From: an uncultured Bacteroides sp. | GTDB lineage: Bacteria; Bacteroidota; Bacteroidia; Bacteroidales; Bacteroidaceae | Reading direction: 5' to 3' | NCBI GenBank assembly: GCA_905203765.1 | Contig: CAJKXC010000024.1 | Location: 1-33,880 of the forward strand | Length of the DNA: 33,880 nt | Part shown: positions 1 to 8,337 of the stretch, piece after piece | Numbering within the stretch: position 1 is the first letter of the stretch | Layout of the letters: the number at the start of each line of letters is the position of its first letter | Notes under the pieces: model-generated | Databases searched by the model: none | The model's input: the letters and a program-made list of their open reading frames with translations, nothing else | What the model was told of the DNA's origin: nothing | Made by a program: the position numbers and the translations under genes

Positions 1-1073
1 ATAGAGCGTATTTCTTTTACGCCGCCGTACATGGCACGGATTTGAGGAACGCTGACGTGGCTCTCGTCGATTACAATCAGGAAGTCTTCGGGGAAGAAGT
101 CCAGCAGGCAGTAGGGACGGGTGCCGGCGGCACGTCCGTCGAAGTAGCGCGAGTAGTTCTCGATGCCGGAGCAGTGTCCCAATTCGCGTATCATCTCCAT
201 GTCGTACGTCACCCGCTCCTGCAAGCGTTTGGCTTCGAAGGGACGACCTTCGCTCTCGAACCATTGCACTTGCTTGTGCAGGTCGTCTTCTATCTCGTGG
301 ATGGCGCGCAGGGTGGCTTCCTTGGTCGTCATAAAGAGGTTGGCGGGATAAATTTTGTAAGCATCGAACTTGGCAATGGTTACCCCGCTGATGGGGTCTA
401 CCTCTTCGATGCTGTCCACCTCGTCGCCCCAGAAGACGATGCGCAGCAGGTTGTCGGCATAAGCCAGATAGATGTCCACGGTATCGCCCTTCACGCGGAA
501 GTTGCCGCGGTTCAGGTCGATGTCGTTGCGCACATAGAGACTGTCTACAAGGCGGCGCAGGAATACGTTGCGGCTGAAGTTCTTGCCTTGCTGCACTTCG
601 ATCACGTTGTTGTAGAAGTCGGACGGATTGCCCATACCGTAGATGCACGATACGGACGACACCACCACTACGTCTTTCCGGCCGGAGAGCAGGGAAGAGG
701 TGGCGGCGAGGCGGAGTTTGTCTATCTCGTCGTTGATGGCGAGGTCTTTCTCTATATAGGTGTCCGAGGACGGCAGGTAGGCTTCGGGCTGGTAATAATC
801 GTAATAAGAGACGTAATACTCTACGGCGTTATTGGGGAAGAAGCCCTTGAACTCGCTGTATAGCTGCGCTGCCAACGTCTTGTTATGGCTCAATATCAAC
901 GTGGGCTTGTTGATGTTGGCAATGACATTGGCAATGGTAAACGTCTTGCCGGAGCCGGTGACGCCAAGCAATGTCTGTGCGGGAACCCCTTCGAGTATTC
1001 CCTCGGTGAGCTGTTCAATGGCTTCCGGCTGGTCGCCGGTAGGCTTGTAGGCGGATGTTAATTCAAAGTTCAT
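1..1073 (-). CDS. uvrB: UvrB, excinuclease ABC subunit B (5' part, cut by window edge)
   Basis: Translating the reverse strand from the ATG at 1071-1073 gives about 357 residues that start MNFELTSAYKPTGDQPEAI and run off the window, so roughly the N-terminal half of UvrB is present. A Walker A motif (GVTGSGKT) appears near residue 40. It is followed by the aromatic beta-hairpin typical of UvrB (YYVSYYDYYQPEAYLPSSD), which clamps the DNA strand, and by the IYGMGNP segment. UvrB receives damaged DNA from UvrA and then recruits UvrC for nucleotide excision repair in the cytoplasm. The start codon lies inside the end of the upstream 756-residue gene (11-base overlap), which suggests translational coupling in one operon. 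The partner uvrA is 10 kb away on the opposite strand. Identity is very secure; only the truncation limits it. Confidence 0.96.
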   Translation of the reverse strand, partial: MNFELTSAYKPTGDQPEAIEQLTEGILEGVPAQTLLGVTGSGKTFTIANVIANINKPTLILSHNKTLAAQLYSEFKGFFPNNAVEYYVSYYDYYQPEAYLPSSDTYIEKDLAINDEIDKLRLAATSSLLSGRKDVVVVSSVSCIYGMGNPSDFYNNVIEVQQGKNFSRNVFLRRLVDSLYVRNDIDLNRGNFRVKGDTVDIYLAYADNLLRIVFWGDEVDSIEEVDPISGVTIAKFDAYKIYPANLFMTTKEATLRAIHEIEDDLHKQVQWFESEGRPFEAKRLQERVTYDMEMIRELGHCSGIENYSRYFDGRAAGTRPYCLLDFFPEDFLIVIDESHVSVPQIRAMYGGVKEIRS

Positions 1074-3333
1074 TCTTTATATAATAGTCAAAGTATTTAC
1101 ATTCATTCTTTGCTTCCTTGAAGAAGTCGGTATGGCTGTATTGCCGGGTTATCTCCGAGTAATAACGTTCTACCTTTTCCCATGTCTCACTCTCCCACTG
1201 ATGCAGGTCGCGCGTGCAGGCGGATGCCATGAACAGGGCGCGTGCCCTTAGTTCGGGATCGGAAGAATGCTCCGACACGTACTTGTAGGCGGAGAGGGCG
1301 TTGAAGGCATCGTTGGTCAGAAGGACGGAACTTGTGAAGTATTTGTAGTTATAGTCCTTGCTGAAGTCGGGCACCTCGTTCTCCGATACGGACGTGCCGA
1401 AGTGCATACTGCTGAAACCGTTATCCGAGAAATAGAAAGGAATGTTTCTATAATACCCGTAGGCGGAGATATTGAAATAATAGTTTGCAAGCAGGTAGGC
1501 GGCGCGCACTCCCGTTTCGTTCTTCTTCTTGGCCATTTCTTTCAGGCGTTGCAAGGATTGGACCAAACTCTTCTTGCTGTGTTCCTTATTAAGAAAGGAA
1601 AACTCTTTTTGCTGATAAATAACGTCCGTCATCTCTTCTTCGGCAGGAATATTGAACCAGCGCTTGAATCCGTTGCTGAAGATGAGCGGGCTTTGGGCAA
1701 ATTCAATGCCGTAGTCATCGGGGACTTTGCCGTACCACTTGAGGCATTCGTCCAACTTGCCCATGCGCAGGTAGTAGGTGCCTTTCAGTTCGTACAGGTC
1801 GAGTATATTCCCATCGTCTATGGTGTCGGCGCTTATGCAGGCGGAGAAGTCGCCGTGTTTGTGGTATTCGCTGATGAGCGAGTTGATGATGGTGATGTCC
1901 GGGTTCTGTTCCAAGCTGTGGATTCGGTTATGTACCAGGTATGCCTTGCCGTCTTCTCCTTGCTGCTTGTACAGATGCGCCACGATTTCGCGGACAAAGT
2001 CCTTATCTATGTTCTCTTCTGCTACATAGGCCTTGATGCTCTCTTCTTCTTTGCTGCCCAATCTGTTGAGTGTAGTGAGGTACAGGCTGAAACGGGTACG
2101 GCTTATCTGCCTGGATAGTTCCGGGTTCTCCGTGTTTATCCCGTCCAGCAGGCTTGCACATTGCCTGTAATCCTTACAAAGAAAGGCCATGTGTGCCAGA
2201 TAGGCAGTCCAGAAGTCCTTCTCACCTGTTTGAGGATTCCGAAGGATGGAGTTTATGAGTTCTTTGTCACCGGCATACTGCGCTTGTACCTTTTCAGGCA
2301 CTTCCATGAAAGGATGGGCGTCTCCCATCGTATAGAGAAGGTCGAGGATGGAACGTTCCAGCTTGTTGATGTAGCGGATGGCAAGCAGTTTCAGGTAAGG
2401 GGAGTCGGGACATACTTGCAGGATATTGCGCATCTCTTCCGTTTCGTTGGAGAAGGTGTTGTATCCTCTGACGGCGTAGAGCACGGCTTTCTCCTTATTG
2501 GTTTTGCACAGTGCGTAGGTTTCGTCCCAATCTACTTCTCCCTGTATCCTGATGCTGTTATAGGCAATCTCCTTTCTGCAATCGCTGTGGTCGAATACTT
2601 GGCAGAAGAGGTAATTAGCTTCCGCATTCCGTCCCAGATTGTAGAGTACGCCCGCTTTTTGTTCCAGTGCGTAGTAATAGATGATGTGGTCTTGCCTGAC
2701 AGGTTCTACATATGTGTCGAATAACTCCAAGGCCTCTTCATTGTTCCCCGAATAGTGTGCAAGGCGTACAAGCTGATAGCCGTAACGGAGTTTCAGCTCT
2801 TTATATTGGCACGACTTCCAACGCTGCATTCCTTCTGCCAGCAGTTTCCGGTATTGATCTTCGGACGGCGCCTGGGCCCTGCTTGGCTCCCAGCTTTTGG
2901 TATTGGCTTGCGCATAGGGTTCAAGAGTTTTGGCATATCGCAGGTAGTCGATGAACTGTTTGCTTATCGTACTGCTGCTTGCCATTGCGCGCATGGTGCC
3001 GCGAGGCCCGTTTAAGGATAATTCTCCGATAGGAGTCCGGTAAACAAGTTGGCTCACGGCAGCTTTATCGAGTTTCTGCAAGCTCCGATCATTGCTGATG
3101 AATGCCATCCATGCGTCGATGTTTTCATCGGGTATATCTGTATCTGTCTGGAAGAATCCCGGTTCTCCCGTCAGCAGGAAAGGTCTTAAACCTTCGTTCT
3201 TTAGCAAAAGCTGGTCGAAGAGGTTATAGTAGATTTCATCTTCGCCATACCACCATCCGCAACCGTTGATGGACGAACGGAAAGGTATCAGTGCCAAAGC
3301 AAGAAGTAGGAGACAGCGTTGTAATCGTTTCAT
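1063..3333 (-). CDS. Uncharacterised exported protein with helical repeats (756 aa)
   Basis: I do not recognise a named family. The protein starts with a basic/hydrophobic export signal (KRLQRC then LLLLALALIPF) followed by NGCGWWYGEDE, so it is probably exported; the Cys at about residue 25 could be lipidated but is not a classical lipobox. The remainder is rich in Tyr, Leu and Ala helices with TPR-like spacing (for example around residues 200-330 and 560-740), suggesting an alpha-solenoid scaffold in the periplasm or at the outer membrane. Its ATG overlaps the stop of the upstream lipoprotein gene by one base (TAATG), and its own end overlaps uvrB by 11 bases, so the three look like one transcript. 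Similar large CGWW-type proteins are, from memory, common hypothetical proteins in Bacteroides. Function unknown. Confidence 0.8.
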   Translation of the reverse strand: MKRLQRCLLLLALALIPFRSSINGCGWWYGEDEIYYNLFDQLLLKNEGLRPFLLTGEPGFFQTDTDIPDENIDAWMAFISNDRSLQKLDKAAVSQLVYRTPIGELSLNGPRGTMRAMASSSTISKQFIDYLRYAKTLEPYAQANTKSWEPSRAQAPSEDQYRKLLAEGMQRWKSCQYKELKLRYGYQLVRLAHYSGNNEEALELFDTYVEPVRQDHIIYYYALEQKAGVLYNLGRNAEANYLFCQVFDHSDCRKEIAYNSIRIQGEVDWDETYALCKTNKEKAVLYAVRGYNTFSNETEEMRNILQVCPDSPYLKLLAIRYINKLERSILDLLYTMGDAHPFMEVPEKVQAQYAGDKELINSILRNPQTGEKDFWTAYLAHMAFLCKDYRQCASLLDGINTENPELSRQISRTRFSLYLTTLNRLGSKEEESIKAYVAEENIDKDFVREIVAHLYKQQGEDGKAYLVHNRIHSLEQNPDITIINSLISEYHKHGDFSACISADTIDDGNILDLYELKGTYYLRMGKLDECLKWYGKVPDDYGIEFAQSPLIFSNGFKRWFNIPAEEEMTDVIYQQKEFSFLNKEHSKKSLVQSLQRLKEMAKKKNETGVRAAYLLANYYFNISAYGYYRNIPFYFSDNGFSSMHFGTSVSENEVPDFSKDYNYKYFTSSVLLTNDAFNALSAYKYVSEHSSDPELRARALFMASACTRDLHQWESETWEKVERYYSEITRQYSHTDFFKEAKNECKYFDYYIKNEL

Positions 3334-4355
3334 TATGAAAGTGTTTTAAGTAGGTCTTGTAAGTGCTCTGTTGAATATCTCTTTAGTATGTCTGCATCCA
3401 GATGGTAGAGAATCAGTTCCCGGTCCTCGTGTTTCAGTTTCTTTCGGAGCGTGGCGGCAGCCTTTTTCAATGCTTCGGGGCTGACTTCTTCTATCTTCAG
3501 TTCATAACCTTTGTTTATCCACATTCCTCTGAGATAATGAGATTGGAGTATTTCGTAAACGCCTTCCCGTTGCTTTCGGTAGTATTCGGGATGGGCGGAT
3601 ATGTCCGCTTCGCATACACCGTTAATCAGTTTTGTCTTATCAAAGGAATTCCTTACGATTCCCCAACTGTAAAGGGGAAGGGCTACGTCCAGGTGCAACG
3701 GATAAGTATGGGCCTGCCCGATGTAGAGCGCGGCTTCCTTATTATCCAGTATCGTGTTAGGGCTGTCGAAGTCGGTGGGCTCGGAAGTGGCATAATACAT
3801 CAGTACACCTTTGCTCACAGGCGGGATGCCCGTCCGGGTACTGTACTTTATCTGATGGAGACGGATGGTACAAGAGGTTATTGCTTCCGGCTTCAACCGC
3901 GATACGGATTCGAGGAACTTGAAATAGGCTCCTTTCGTTTTCTCCGTCCAGTCGCAATCGAACTGATACTCTTGTGGAACTCTGCCAAAGCGGGAAGCGT
4001 ACATGGTATCCATCTTCTTGATACATCTTTCTGCCAGTGTGTCGATTTCCTCGGAAGGGCATCGAAGGAATGTCCGGTTTGTAAGGAATATCACCGGAAC
4101 GACTTCACCGCTCAGCCGGCAGGTATCAGGAGAGTATTCCGCCACAGGCAGTGCGCCGCTTCCTTTATCGTCTATATCGAAAAGCCGGAGATAAAACTTT
4201 TTGGCATCTATCCGGTTCAGATAAGCCGTGTCCGCATCTGCTGCCGACAGCTTGCTTTTCCATACATAGAATGCAGGGGTAATGGTCGTTCGGTCCGCAC
4301 AGCCGGACAGTAGCACGAGCATCATAGTCAGTTCAAGCAGCCGTATCTTTTGCAT
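3333..4355 (-). CDS. Uncharacterised lipoprotein (340 aa)
   Basis: The N-terminus (MQKIRLLEL, hydrophobic MMLVLL, then SGC) is a short lipoprotein signal with the lipid-attachment Cys near residue 19, so the product is probably anchored in the inner or outer membrane. No known domain is recognisable. The body is mixed alpha/beta with several Cys residues and a helical, lysine-rich C-terminus. It is the first gene of the minus-strand set continuing into the 756-residue exported protein (stop/start overlap of one base) and uvrB. The two exported proteins probably act together, but no substrate or partner can be inferred. A TATCTTTG -7-like element ends only 4 bases before the chosen ATG, so either the message is nearly leaderless or another promoter is used. 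Confidence 0.75.
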   Translation of the reverse strand: MQKIRLLELTMMLVLLSGCADRTTITPAFYVWKSKLSAADADTAYLNRIDAKKFYLRLFDIDDKGSGALPVAEYSPDTCRLSGEVVPVIFLTNRTFLRCPSEEIDTLAERCIKKMDTMYASRFGRVPQEYQFDCDWTEKTKGAYFKFLESVSRLKPEAITSCTIRLHQIKYSTRTGIPPVSKGVLMYYATSEPTDFDSPNTILDNKEAALYIGQAHTYPLHLDVALPLYSWGIVRNSFDKTKLINGVCEADISAHPEYYRKQREGVYEILQSHYLRGMWINKGYELKIEEVSPEALKKAAATLRKKLKHEDRELILYHLDADILKRYSTEHLQDLLKTLS

Positions 4356-4359
4356 GATT

Positions 4360-4367
4360 CAAAGATA
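4360..4367 (-). promoter_or_regulatory. Possible -7 element (TATCTTTG) before the lipoprotein gene
   Basis: The reverse strand reads TATCTTTG, a perfect match to the Bacteroides -7 consensus TAnnTTTG, but there is no clear TTTG about 20 bases upstream and the ATG follows after only 4 bases. If used, the transcript would start at or next to the start codon. Confidence 0.35.
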
Positions 4368-4520
4368 CTGTGAGAACAGTATATGGTTATATAGTTTCTA
4401 TTATCTTTTAACGATTTTTGACGGAGAAAGGATTGCGCCGTTTGTCTGCTTCCGTTGCCTTCTCCTAACAAAATAGATAAATAAATCCGCCTTACCGTAG
4501 CAAAATATCAAATGTTTTAT

Positions 4521-4528
4521 TTACTTTG
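4521..4528 (+). promoter_or_regulatory. Weak -7-like element upstream of the CoA ligase gene
   Basis: TTACTTTG differs from TAnnTTTG at one position and sits 53 bases before the ATG at 4582. No convincing -33 TTTG is seen at the usual spacing. The rest of the 4356-4581 gap is AT-rich with no other structure noticed. Confidence 0.3.
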
Positions 4529-4581
4529 CAACGATTTAAAACAGATTAATACCGATTATTAAATTAATATTATAGGAAAAC

Positions 4582-5880
4582 ATGATTTGGAATGAAAACA
4601 TCGAATGCATGGATCGCGAGAGCCTTCGCAAGATTCAGGGCATTCGTCTTAAAAAGACTGTGGAGCGTGTATATCATGACACTCCTTTCTACCGCAAGAA
4701 GATGCAGGAACTGGGCATCACCCCGGACGACATTAACAGCATCGACGACATTGTGAAATTACCGTTTACTACTAAATACGACCTTCGGGACAACTATCCC
4801 TTCGGACTGTGTGCCGTTCCCATGAGTCAGATTGTGCGTATCCACGCTTCTTCCGGTACCACCGGAAAGCCTACCGTGGTGGGATATACCCGCAAGGATC
4901 TTTCTGTTTGGGCAGAATGCCTTTCACGTGCCTTTACCGCTTATGGTGCAAGTAGCTCGGACATCTTCCAGGTATCCTACGGTTACGGACTCTTTACCGG
5001 CGGACTGGGTGCCCATGCCGGTGCCGAGAATATAGGAGCTTCCGTTATCCCGATGTCCAGCGGTAACACAGAGAAACAGATTACGCTGATGCACGATTTC
5101 GGTTCGAGCGTGCTTTGCTGCACTCCTTCGTATGCTCTGTATCTGGCGGATGCCATTAAGGATTCGGGTTATCCCCGCGAAGAATTCAAGTTGAAAGCAG
5201 GTGCTTTCGGTGCTGAACCGTGGACGGAGAATATGCGCCGTGACATTGAAACCAAACTGGGTATCAAGGCTTATGACATCTACGGACTGAGCGAGATAGC
5301 CGGGCCGGGTGTAGGCTACGAGTGTGAATGCCAGCACGGTACACACCTCAACGAAGACCATTATTTCCCCGAAATTGTCGATCCGAATACCCTTCAACCC
5401 GTCGCTCCCGGTGAAACGGGCGAGTTGGTCTTTACGCATCTTACCAAAGAGGGCATGCCCCTGCTGCGTTATCGCACCAAAGACCTCACGGCGTTGCATT
5501 ACGATAAATGTCCTTGCGGACGTACCCTGGTTCGTATGGACCGCATCCTGGGACGCAGCGACGATATGCTGATTATCCGTGGCGTCAATGTATTCCCCAC
5601 TCAGATCGAGTCCGTTATTCTCGAAATGCCGGAGTTTGAGCCGCATTACCTCTTGCTGGTCGATCGCAAGAACAATACCGATACGATGGAGTTGCAGGTC
5701 GAAGTGCGTCCCGAATACTATTCCGATGAAATCAACAAGATGTTGGCTTTGAAGAAGAAGTTGATAGGACGTTTGCAGAGCGTACTCGGACTGGGCGTAG
5801 ATGTCCGCCTGGTAGAACCGCGCAGCATCGAACGCAGTGTAGGTAAAGCTAAACGTGTCATTGATAACCGTAAATTATAA
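4582..5880 (+). CDS. paaK: Phenylacetate-CoA ligase (PaaK-type adenylate-forming enzyme)
   Basis: A 432-residue protein of normal PaaK length. The adenylation P-loop SSGTTGKP lies at about residues 90-97, the YGLSEIAGPG motif at about 240, YRTKD at about 300, and the C-terminal swivel with the lysine-containing GKAKRVIDNRK end completes the fold. The enzyme activates phenylacetate or related aryl/branched acids to CoA thioesters with ATP in the cytosol. A gene for a two-ACT-domain protein follows after 12 bases, a pairing common in anaerobes. There these ligases are thought to work with 2-oxoacid (indolepyruvate) ferredoxin oxidoreductases, in the ATP-yielding direction of amino acid fermentation or the reverse. 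No ior genes lie next to it here, so the exact substrate is inferred only from the family. Confidence 0.9.
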   Translation: MIWNENIECMDRESLRKIQGIRLKKTVERVYHDTPFYRKKMQELGITPDDINSIDDIVKLPFTTKYDLRDNYPFGLCAVPMSQIVRIHASSGTTGKPTVVGYTRKDLSVWAECLSRAFTAYGASSSDIFQVSYGYGLFTGGLGAHAGAENIGASVIPMSSGNTEKQITLMHDFGSSVLCCTPSYALYLADAIKDSGYPREEFKLKAGAFGAEPWTENMRRDIETKLGIKAYDIYGLSEIAGPGVGYECECQHGTHLNEDHYFPEIVDPNTLQPVAPGETGELVFTHLTKEGMPLLRYRTKDLTALHYDKCPCGRTLVRMDRILGRSDDMLIIRGVNVFPTQIESVILEMPEFEPHYLLLVDRKNNTDTMELQVEVRPEYYSDEINKMLALKKKLIGRLQSVLGLGVDVRLVEPRSIERSVGKAKRVIDNRKL

Positions 5881-5892
5881 AATCTGATTATT

Positions 5893-6318
5893 ATGGTAGC
5901 AAAACAACTTTCCATTTTCCTGGAGAACAAATCCGGCCGCCTTACCGAGGTGACGGAAGTTCTTGCCGAAGAAGGTGTCAATCTTTCTGCTCTTTGCATT
6001 GCCGAGAATGCCGACTTCGGTATTCTGCGTGGCATTGTATCCGAACCGGACAAAGCATATAAGGCTTTAAAAGACCATCATTTTGCTGTGAATATAACGG
6101 ATGTGGTAGGCATCAGTTGCCCCAACATACCGGGTTCACTGTCAAGGGTGCTCCGTTTCCTCTCCAACGAAGGAGTGTTCATTGAATATATGTACTCTTT
6201 TGCCAACGGACAGACTGCCAATGTCATTATCCGTCCCAACGATATGGAGAACTGCATCCGTGTGCTGACCGAAAAGAAAGTCGATCTGCTGGCGGCAAGC
6301 GATCTGTATAAACTGTAA
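5893..6318 (+). CDS. Tandem ACT-domain protein linked to CoA ligase
   Basis: A 141-residue protein made of two ACT units, about residues 1-68 (KQLSIFLENKSGRLTEVTEVL, with the Gly-Arg-Leu loop) and 70-141 (a second SCPNIPGSLSRVLRFL loop). ACT domains bind small ligands, often amino acids. Standing alone behind paaK, it is most likely a regulatory or sensing partner of the ligase pathway. It starts 12 bases after the paaK stop in the same operon. No catalytic domain is present. Family assignment is secure; ligand unknown. Confidence 0.88.
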   Translation: MVAKQLSIFLENKSGRLTEVTEVLAEEGVNLSALCIAENADFGILRGIVSEPDKAYKALKDHHFAVNITDVVGISCPNIPGSLSRVLRFLSNEGVFIEYMYSFANGQTANVIIRPNDMENCIRVLTEKKVDLLAASDLYKL

Positions 6319-6331
6319 TTTTAGTGATTAA

Positions 6332-6420
6332 TGATTAATGATTAGTGATTAATGATTAGTTGATGTTCTCCCGTAACATTATTGCGCAGCAATCATTAAC
6401 AAATCACTAATCATTAATCA
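6332..6420. repeat. Inverted repeat of GATTAATGATTAGT units
   Basis: The left side (6323-6360) is a run of short direct repeats of the kind AGTGATTAATGATTAG. Bases 6332-6350 pair perfectly (19 bp) with 6402-6420; alternatively 6344-6359 pairs with 6407-6422. The structure sits just after the ACT gene and is followed by a T-rich stretch, so it may end the paaK-ACT transcript, although the stem is almost all A/T. Confidence 0.6.
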
Positions 6421-6501
6421 CTATTTTATCTTTTTCCTTTCCCCATTCGTCCTTTCAAATTACCTATTCGTCTGGTTTTTGAAAAATTAAGGTTAGTATC
6501 G

Positions 6502-6532
6502 TTGCTTTATTCGATGCGAACCTCTATCTTTG
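6502..6532 (+). promoter_or_regulatory. Bacteroides-type promoter for the bamD operon
   Basis: TTG (6502-6504), a 20-base spacer, then TATCTTTG (6525-6532) fit the sigma-ABfr pattern. The bamD ATG follows at 6554, which leaves a short leader. Confidence 0.7.
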
Positions 6533-6553
6533 CGCATTATTTGAATAAAAGTA

Positions 6554-7357
6554 ATGAAGAAGAACATCCTAATAACTCTGCTTGCAGCCTTGCTGCTCTC
6601 CTCGTGTGGAGAATACAACAAATTGCTGAAAAGCACGGATTACGAATACAAGTACGAGGCGGCAAAAAATTACTTCGCAAAAGGGCAGTACAGTCGTTCT
6701 GCAACTCTGCTTAATGAATTGATTGCCATCCTTAAAGGTACAGACAAGGCAGAGGAATCCCTCTACATGCTGGGCATGAGTTACTATAACCAAAAGGATT
6801 ATCAAACTGCTGCGCAGACCTTTATCCAGTATTTCAATGTTTACCCTCGTGGCACATTTGCCGAACTGGCACGTTTCCATGCTGGCAAGGCTTTGTATTT
6901 GGATACTCCCGAACCGCGTCTCGACCAGTCCGGTACGTACAGTGCCATCCAGCAGTTGCAGATGTTTATGGAGTACTTCCCGCAAAGCGCGAAGAAGGAA
7001 GAGGCTCAAAAAATGATATTTGAATTGCAAGACAAGTTGGTGATGAAGGAATATCTTTCTGCCAGACTTTATTACAATATGGGTAATTATCTGGGTAATA
7101 ACTATCAGGCCTGTGTCATTACGGCACAAAACGCTTTGAAGGATTATCCTTATACGAATATGCGCGAAGATTTGTCCATACTCATACTGCGTGCCAAGTA
7201 CGAACTGGCTATATACAGTGTGGATGACAAAAAGCCCGAACGCTATCGTGAAACTGTCGATGAGTATTATGCCTTCAAGAACGAGTTCCCCGAAAGTAAA
7301 TACATGAAAGAAGCCGACCGCATCTTCAGAGAATCGCAGAAGATACTGAAAGACTAA
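6554..7357 (+). CDS. bamD: BamD, outer membrane assembly lipoprotein
   Basis: A 267-residue protein with a lipoprotein signal (KKNILITLLAALLLSSC, lipid Cys near residue 18) followed by TPR repeats: YKYEAAKNYFAKGQYSRSA, then SLYMLGMSYYNQKDYQTAAQTF with the FNVYPRGTFAELARF segment characteristic of BamD/YfiO. BamD is the essential peripheral lipoprotein of the BAM complex that inserts beta-barrels into the outer membrane, acting on the periplasmic face. Length matches Bacteroidetes homologues. It heads an operon with omega and a DUF4293 protein, a neighbourhood typical of Bacteroides, and has a well-placed promoter. Confidence 0.93.
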   Translation: MKKNILITLLAALLLSSCGEYNKLLKSTDYEYKYEAAKNYFAKGQYSRSATLLNELIAILKGTDKAEESLYMLGMSYYNQKDYQTAAQTFIQYFNVYPRGTFAELARFHAGKALYLDTPEPRLDQSGTYSAIQQLQMFMEYFPQSAKKEEAQKMIFELQDKLVMKEYLSARLYYNMGNYLGNNYQACVITAQNALKDYPYTNMREDLSILILRAKYELAIYSVDDKKPERYRETVDEYYAFKNEFPESKYMKEADRIFRESQKILKD

Positions 7358-7413
7358 AATCAGGATTAGAGAGAAAATAATATCGATATAGATTAAATTA
7401 GATAGATAAATTT

Positions 7414-7749
7414 ATGGATTACAGAAAGACTAATGCTCCTACCACCACGGTAACCCGTGATATGATGGAGTTGTGTGAGGATACCGGTAATGTATACGAA
7501 AGTGTAGCAATTATTGGAAAGCGTGCCAACCAGATCAGCGTGGAAATCAAGAATGACCTTTCCAAGAAGCTGGCTGAGTTTGCCTCTTACAATGACAATC
7601 TGGAAGAGGTATTTGAAAATCGCGAGCAGATCGAGATCTCCCGTTATTATGAGAAATTGCCGAAACCGACTTTGATTGCGACTCAGGAGTATATCGAAGG
7701 TAAGATTTACTATCGTAACCCGGCTAAGGAAAAAGAAAAATTGCAGTAA
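7414..7749 (+). CDS. rpoZ: RNA polymerase omega subunit, Bacteroidetes type
   Basis: A 111-residue protein. The segment NVYESVAIIGKRANQIS contains the RANQI core typical of omega/RPB6 proteins, which stabilises the beta-prime subunit of RNA polymerase. The N-terminus (DYRKTNAPTTTVTRDM) and the lysine-rich end are as in Bacteroidetes forms. It lies 56 bases after bamD, and its stop overlaps the ATG of the next gene by one base (TAATG at 7747-7751), so it is coupled to the DUF4293 gene. Confidence 0.85.
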   Translation: MDYRKTNAPTTTVTRDMMELCEDTGNVYESVAIIGKRANQISVEIKNDLSKKLAEFASYNDNLEEVFENREQIEISRYYEKLPKPTLIATQEYIEGKIYYRNPAKEKEKLQ

Positions 7750-8210
7750 TGATACAGCGTATTCAATCCGTTTATTTGTTATTGGTAACTGTTCTGTTGG
7801 TCGTAGCTATTTGCATGCCTGTGGGACAGTTTATCGGAGCGGACGGAGTAACAGCCCATGTATTCAAACCGTTAGGCGTATCTTTGGCTGACGGCGGATT
7901 TCAATCCACTTGGGGCTTGTTCGGAATATTGTTGTTGAGTGCATTGATTGCTTTATGCACTATATTCTTGTTCCGCAACCGTATGTTGCAAGTACGCATG
8001 ACGATATTCAGCAGTATTTTGCTGATAGGCTATTACATCGCTTTCTGCGTATTTATGTTTGTATTGAAGGGTGATCTGGGTGCAGCTTCATTCCAGTTGG
8101 GATGGGCACTTTGCCTTCCACTGATATCCATCATTCTGAATTATCTGGCTTTCCGTGCCATCTATCGCGATGAAGTGATGGTGAAGGCGGCGGACAGATT
8201 GAGACCATAA
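7749..8210 (+). CDS. DUF4293 membrane protein
   Basis: A 153-residue integral membrane protein with four predicted hydrophobic segments (about residues 7-25, 55-75, 82-106 and 114-134). Its C-terminus, AFRAIYRDEVMVKAADRLR, is typical of the DUF4293 family found in Bacteroidetes. It is translationally coupled to rpoZ and is the last gene before a strong terminator. The function of the family is not established. Confidence 0.83.
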   Translation: MIQRIQSVYLLLVTVLLVVAICMPVGQFIGADGVTAHVFKPLGVSLADGGFQSTWGLFGILLLSALIALCTIFLFRNRMLQVRMTIFSSILLIGYYIAFCVFMFVLKGDLGAASFQLGWALCLPLISIILNYLAFRAIYRDEVMVKAADRLRP

Positions 8211-8222
8211 GAGAGGAAAAGA

Positions 8223-8236
8223 GACGTGTACACGTC
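8223..8236. repeat. 14-bp perfect palindrome
   Basis: GACGTGTACACGTC reads identically on both strands, just after the DUF4293 stop and 16 bases before the terminator stem. It could be a protein-binding site or an extra hairpin; no partner is evident. Confidence 0.5.
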
Positions 8237-8251
8237 CTCGGTATTATAGAG

Positions 8252-8284
8252 AAAAGAGCAACTTTACCGGTTGCTCTTTTTTTT
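8252..8284. terminator. Intrinsic terminator, probably bidirectional
   Basis: An 11-bp perfect stem (AAAAGAGCAAC against GTTGCTCTTTT) with a 7-base loop and a run of eight T. It separates the bamD operon from the convergent porin-like gene; the A-run on the other side would also serve the minus strand. Confidence 0.9.
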
Positions 8285-8337
8285 ATGTCCCTCGTTCCTC
8301 TAAGAGAGAAGGAGAATAAGTTTGTTATTGAATTGAG

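Noticed and set aside
42..863. 273-codon open frame on the plus strand
   Set aside because: The opposite strand reads UvrB with clear motifs through the whole interval, so this is its shadow.
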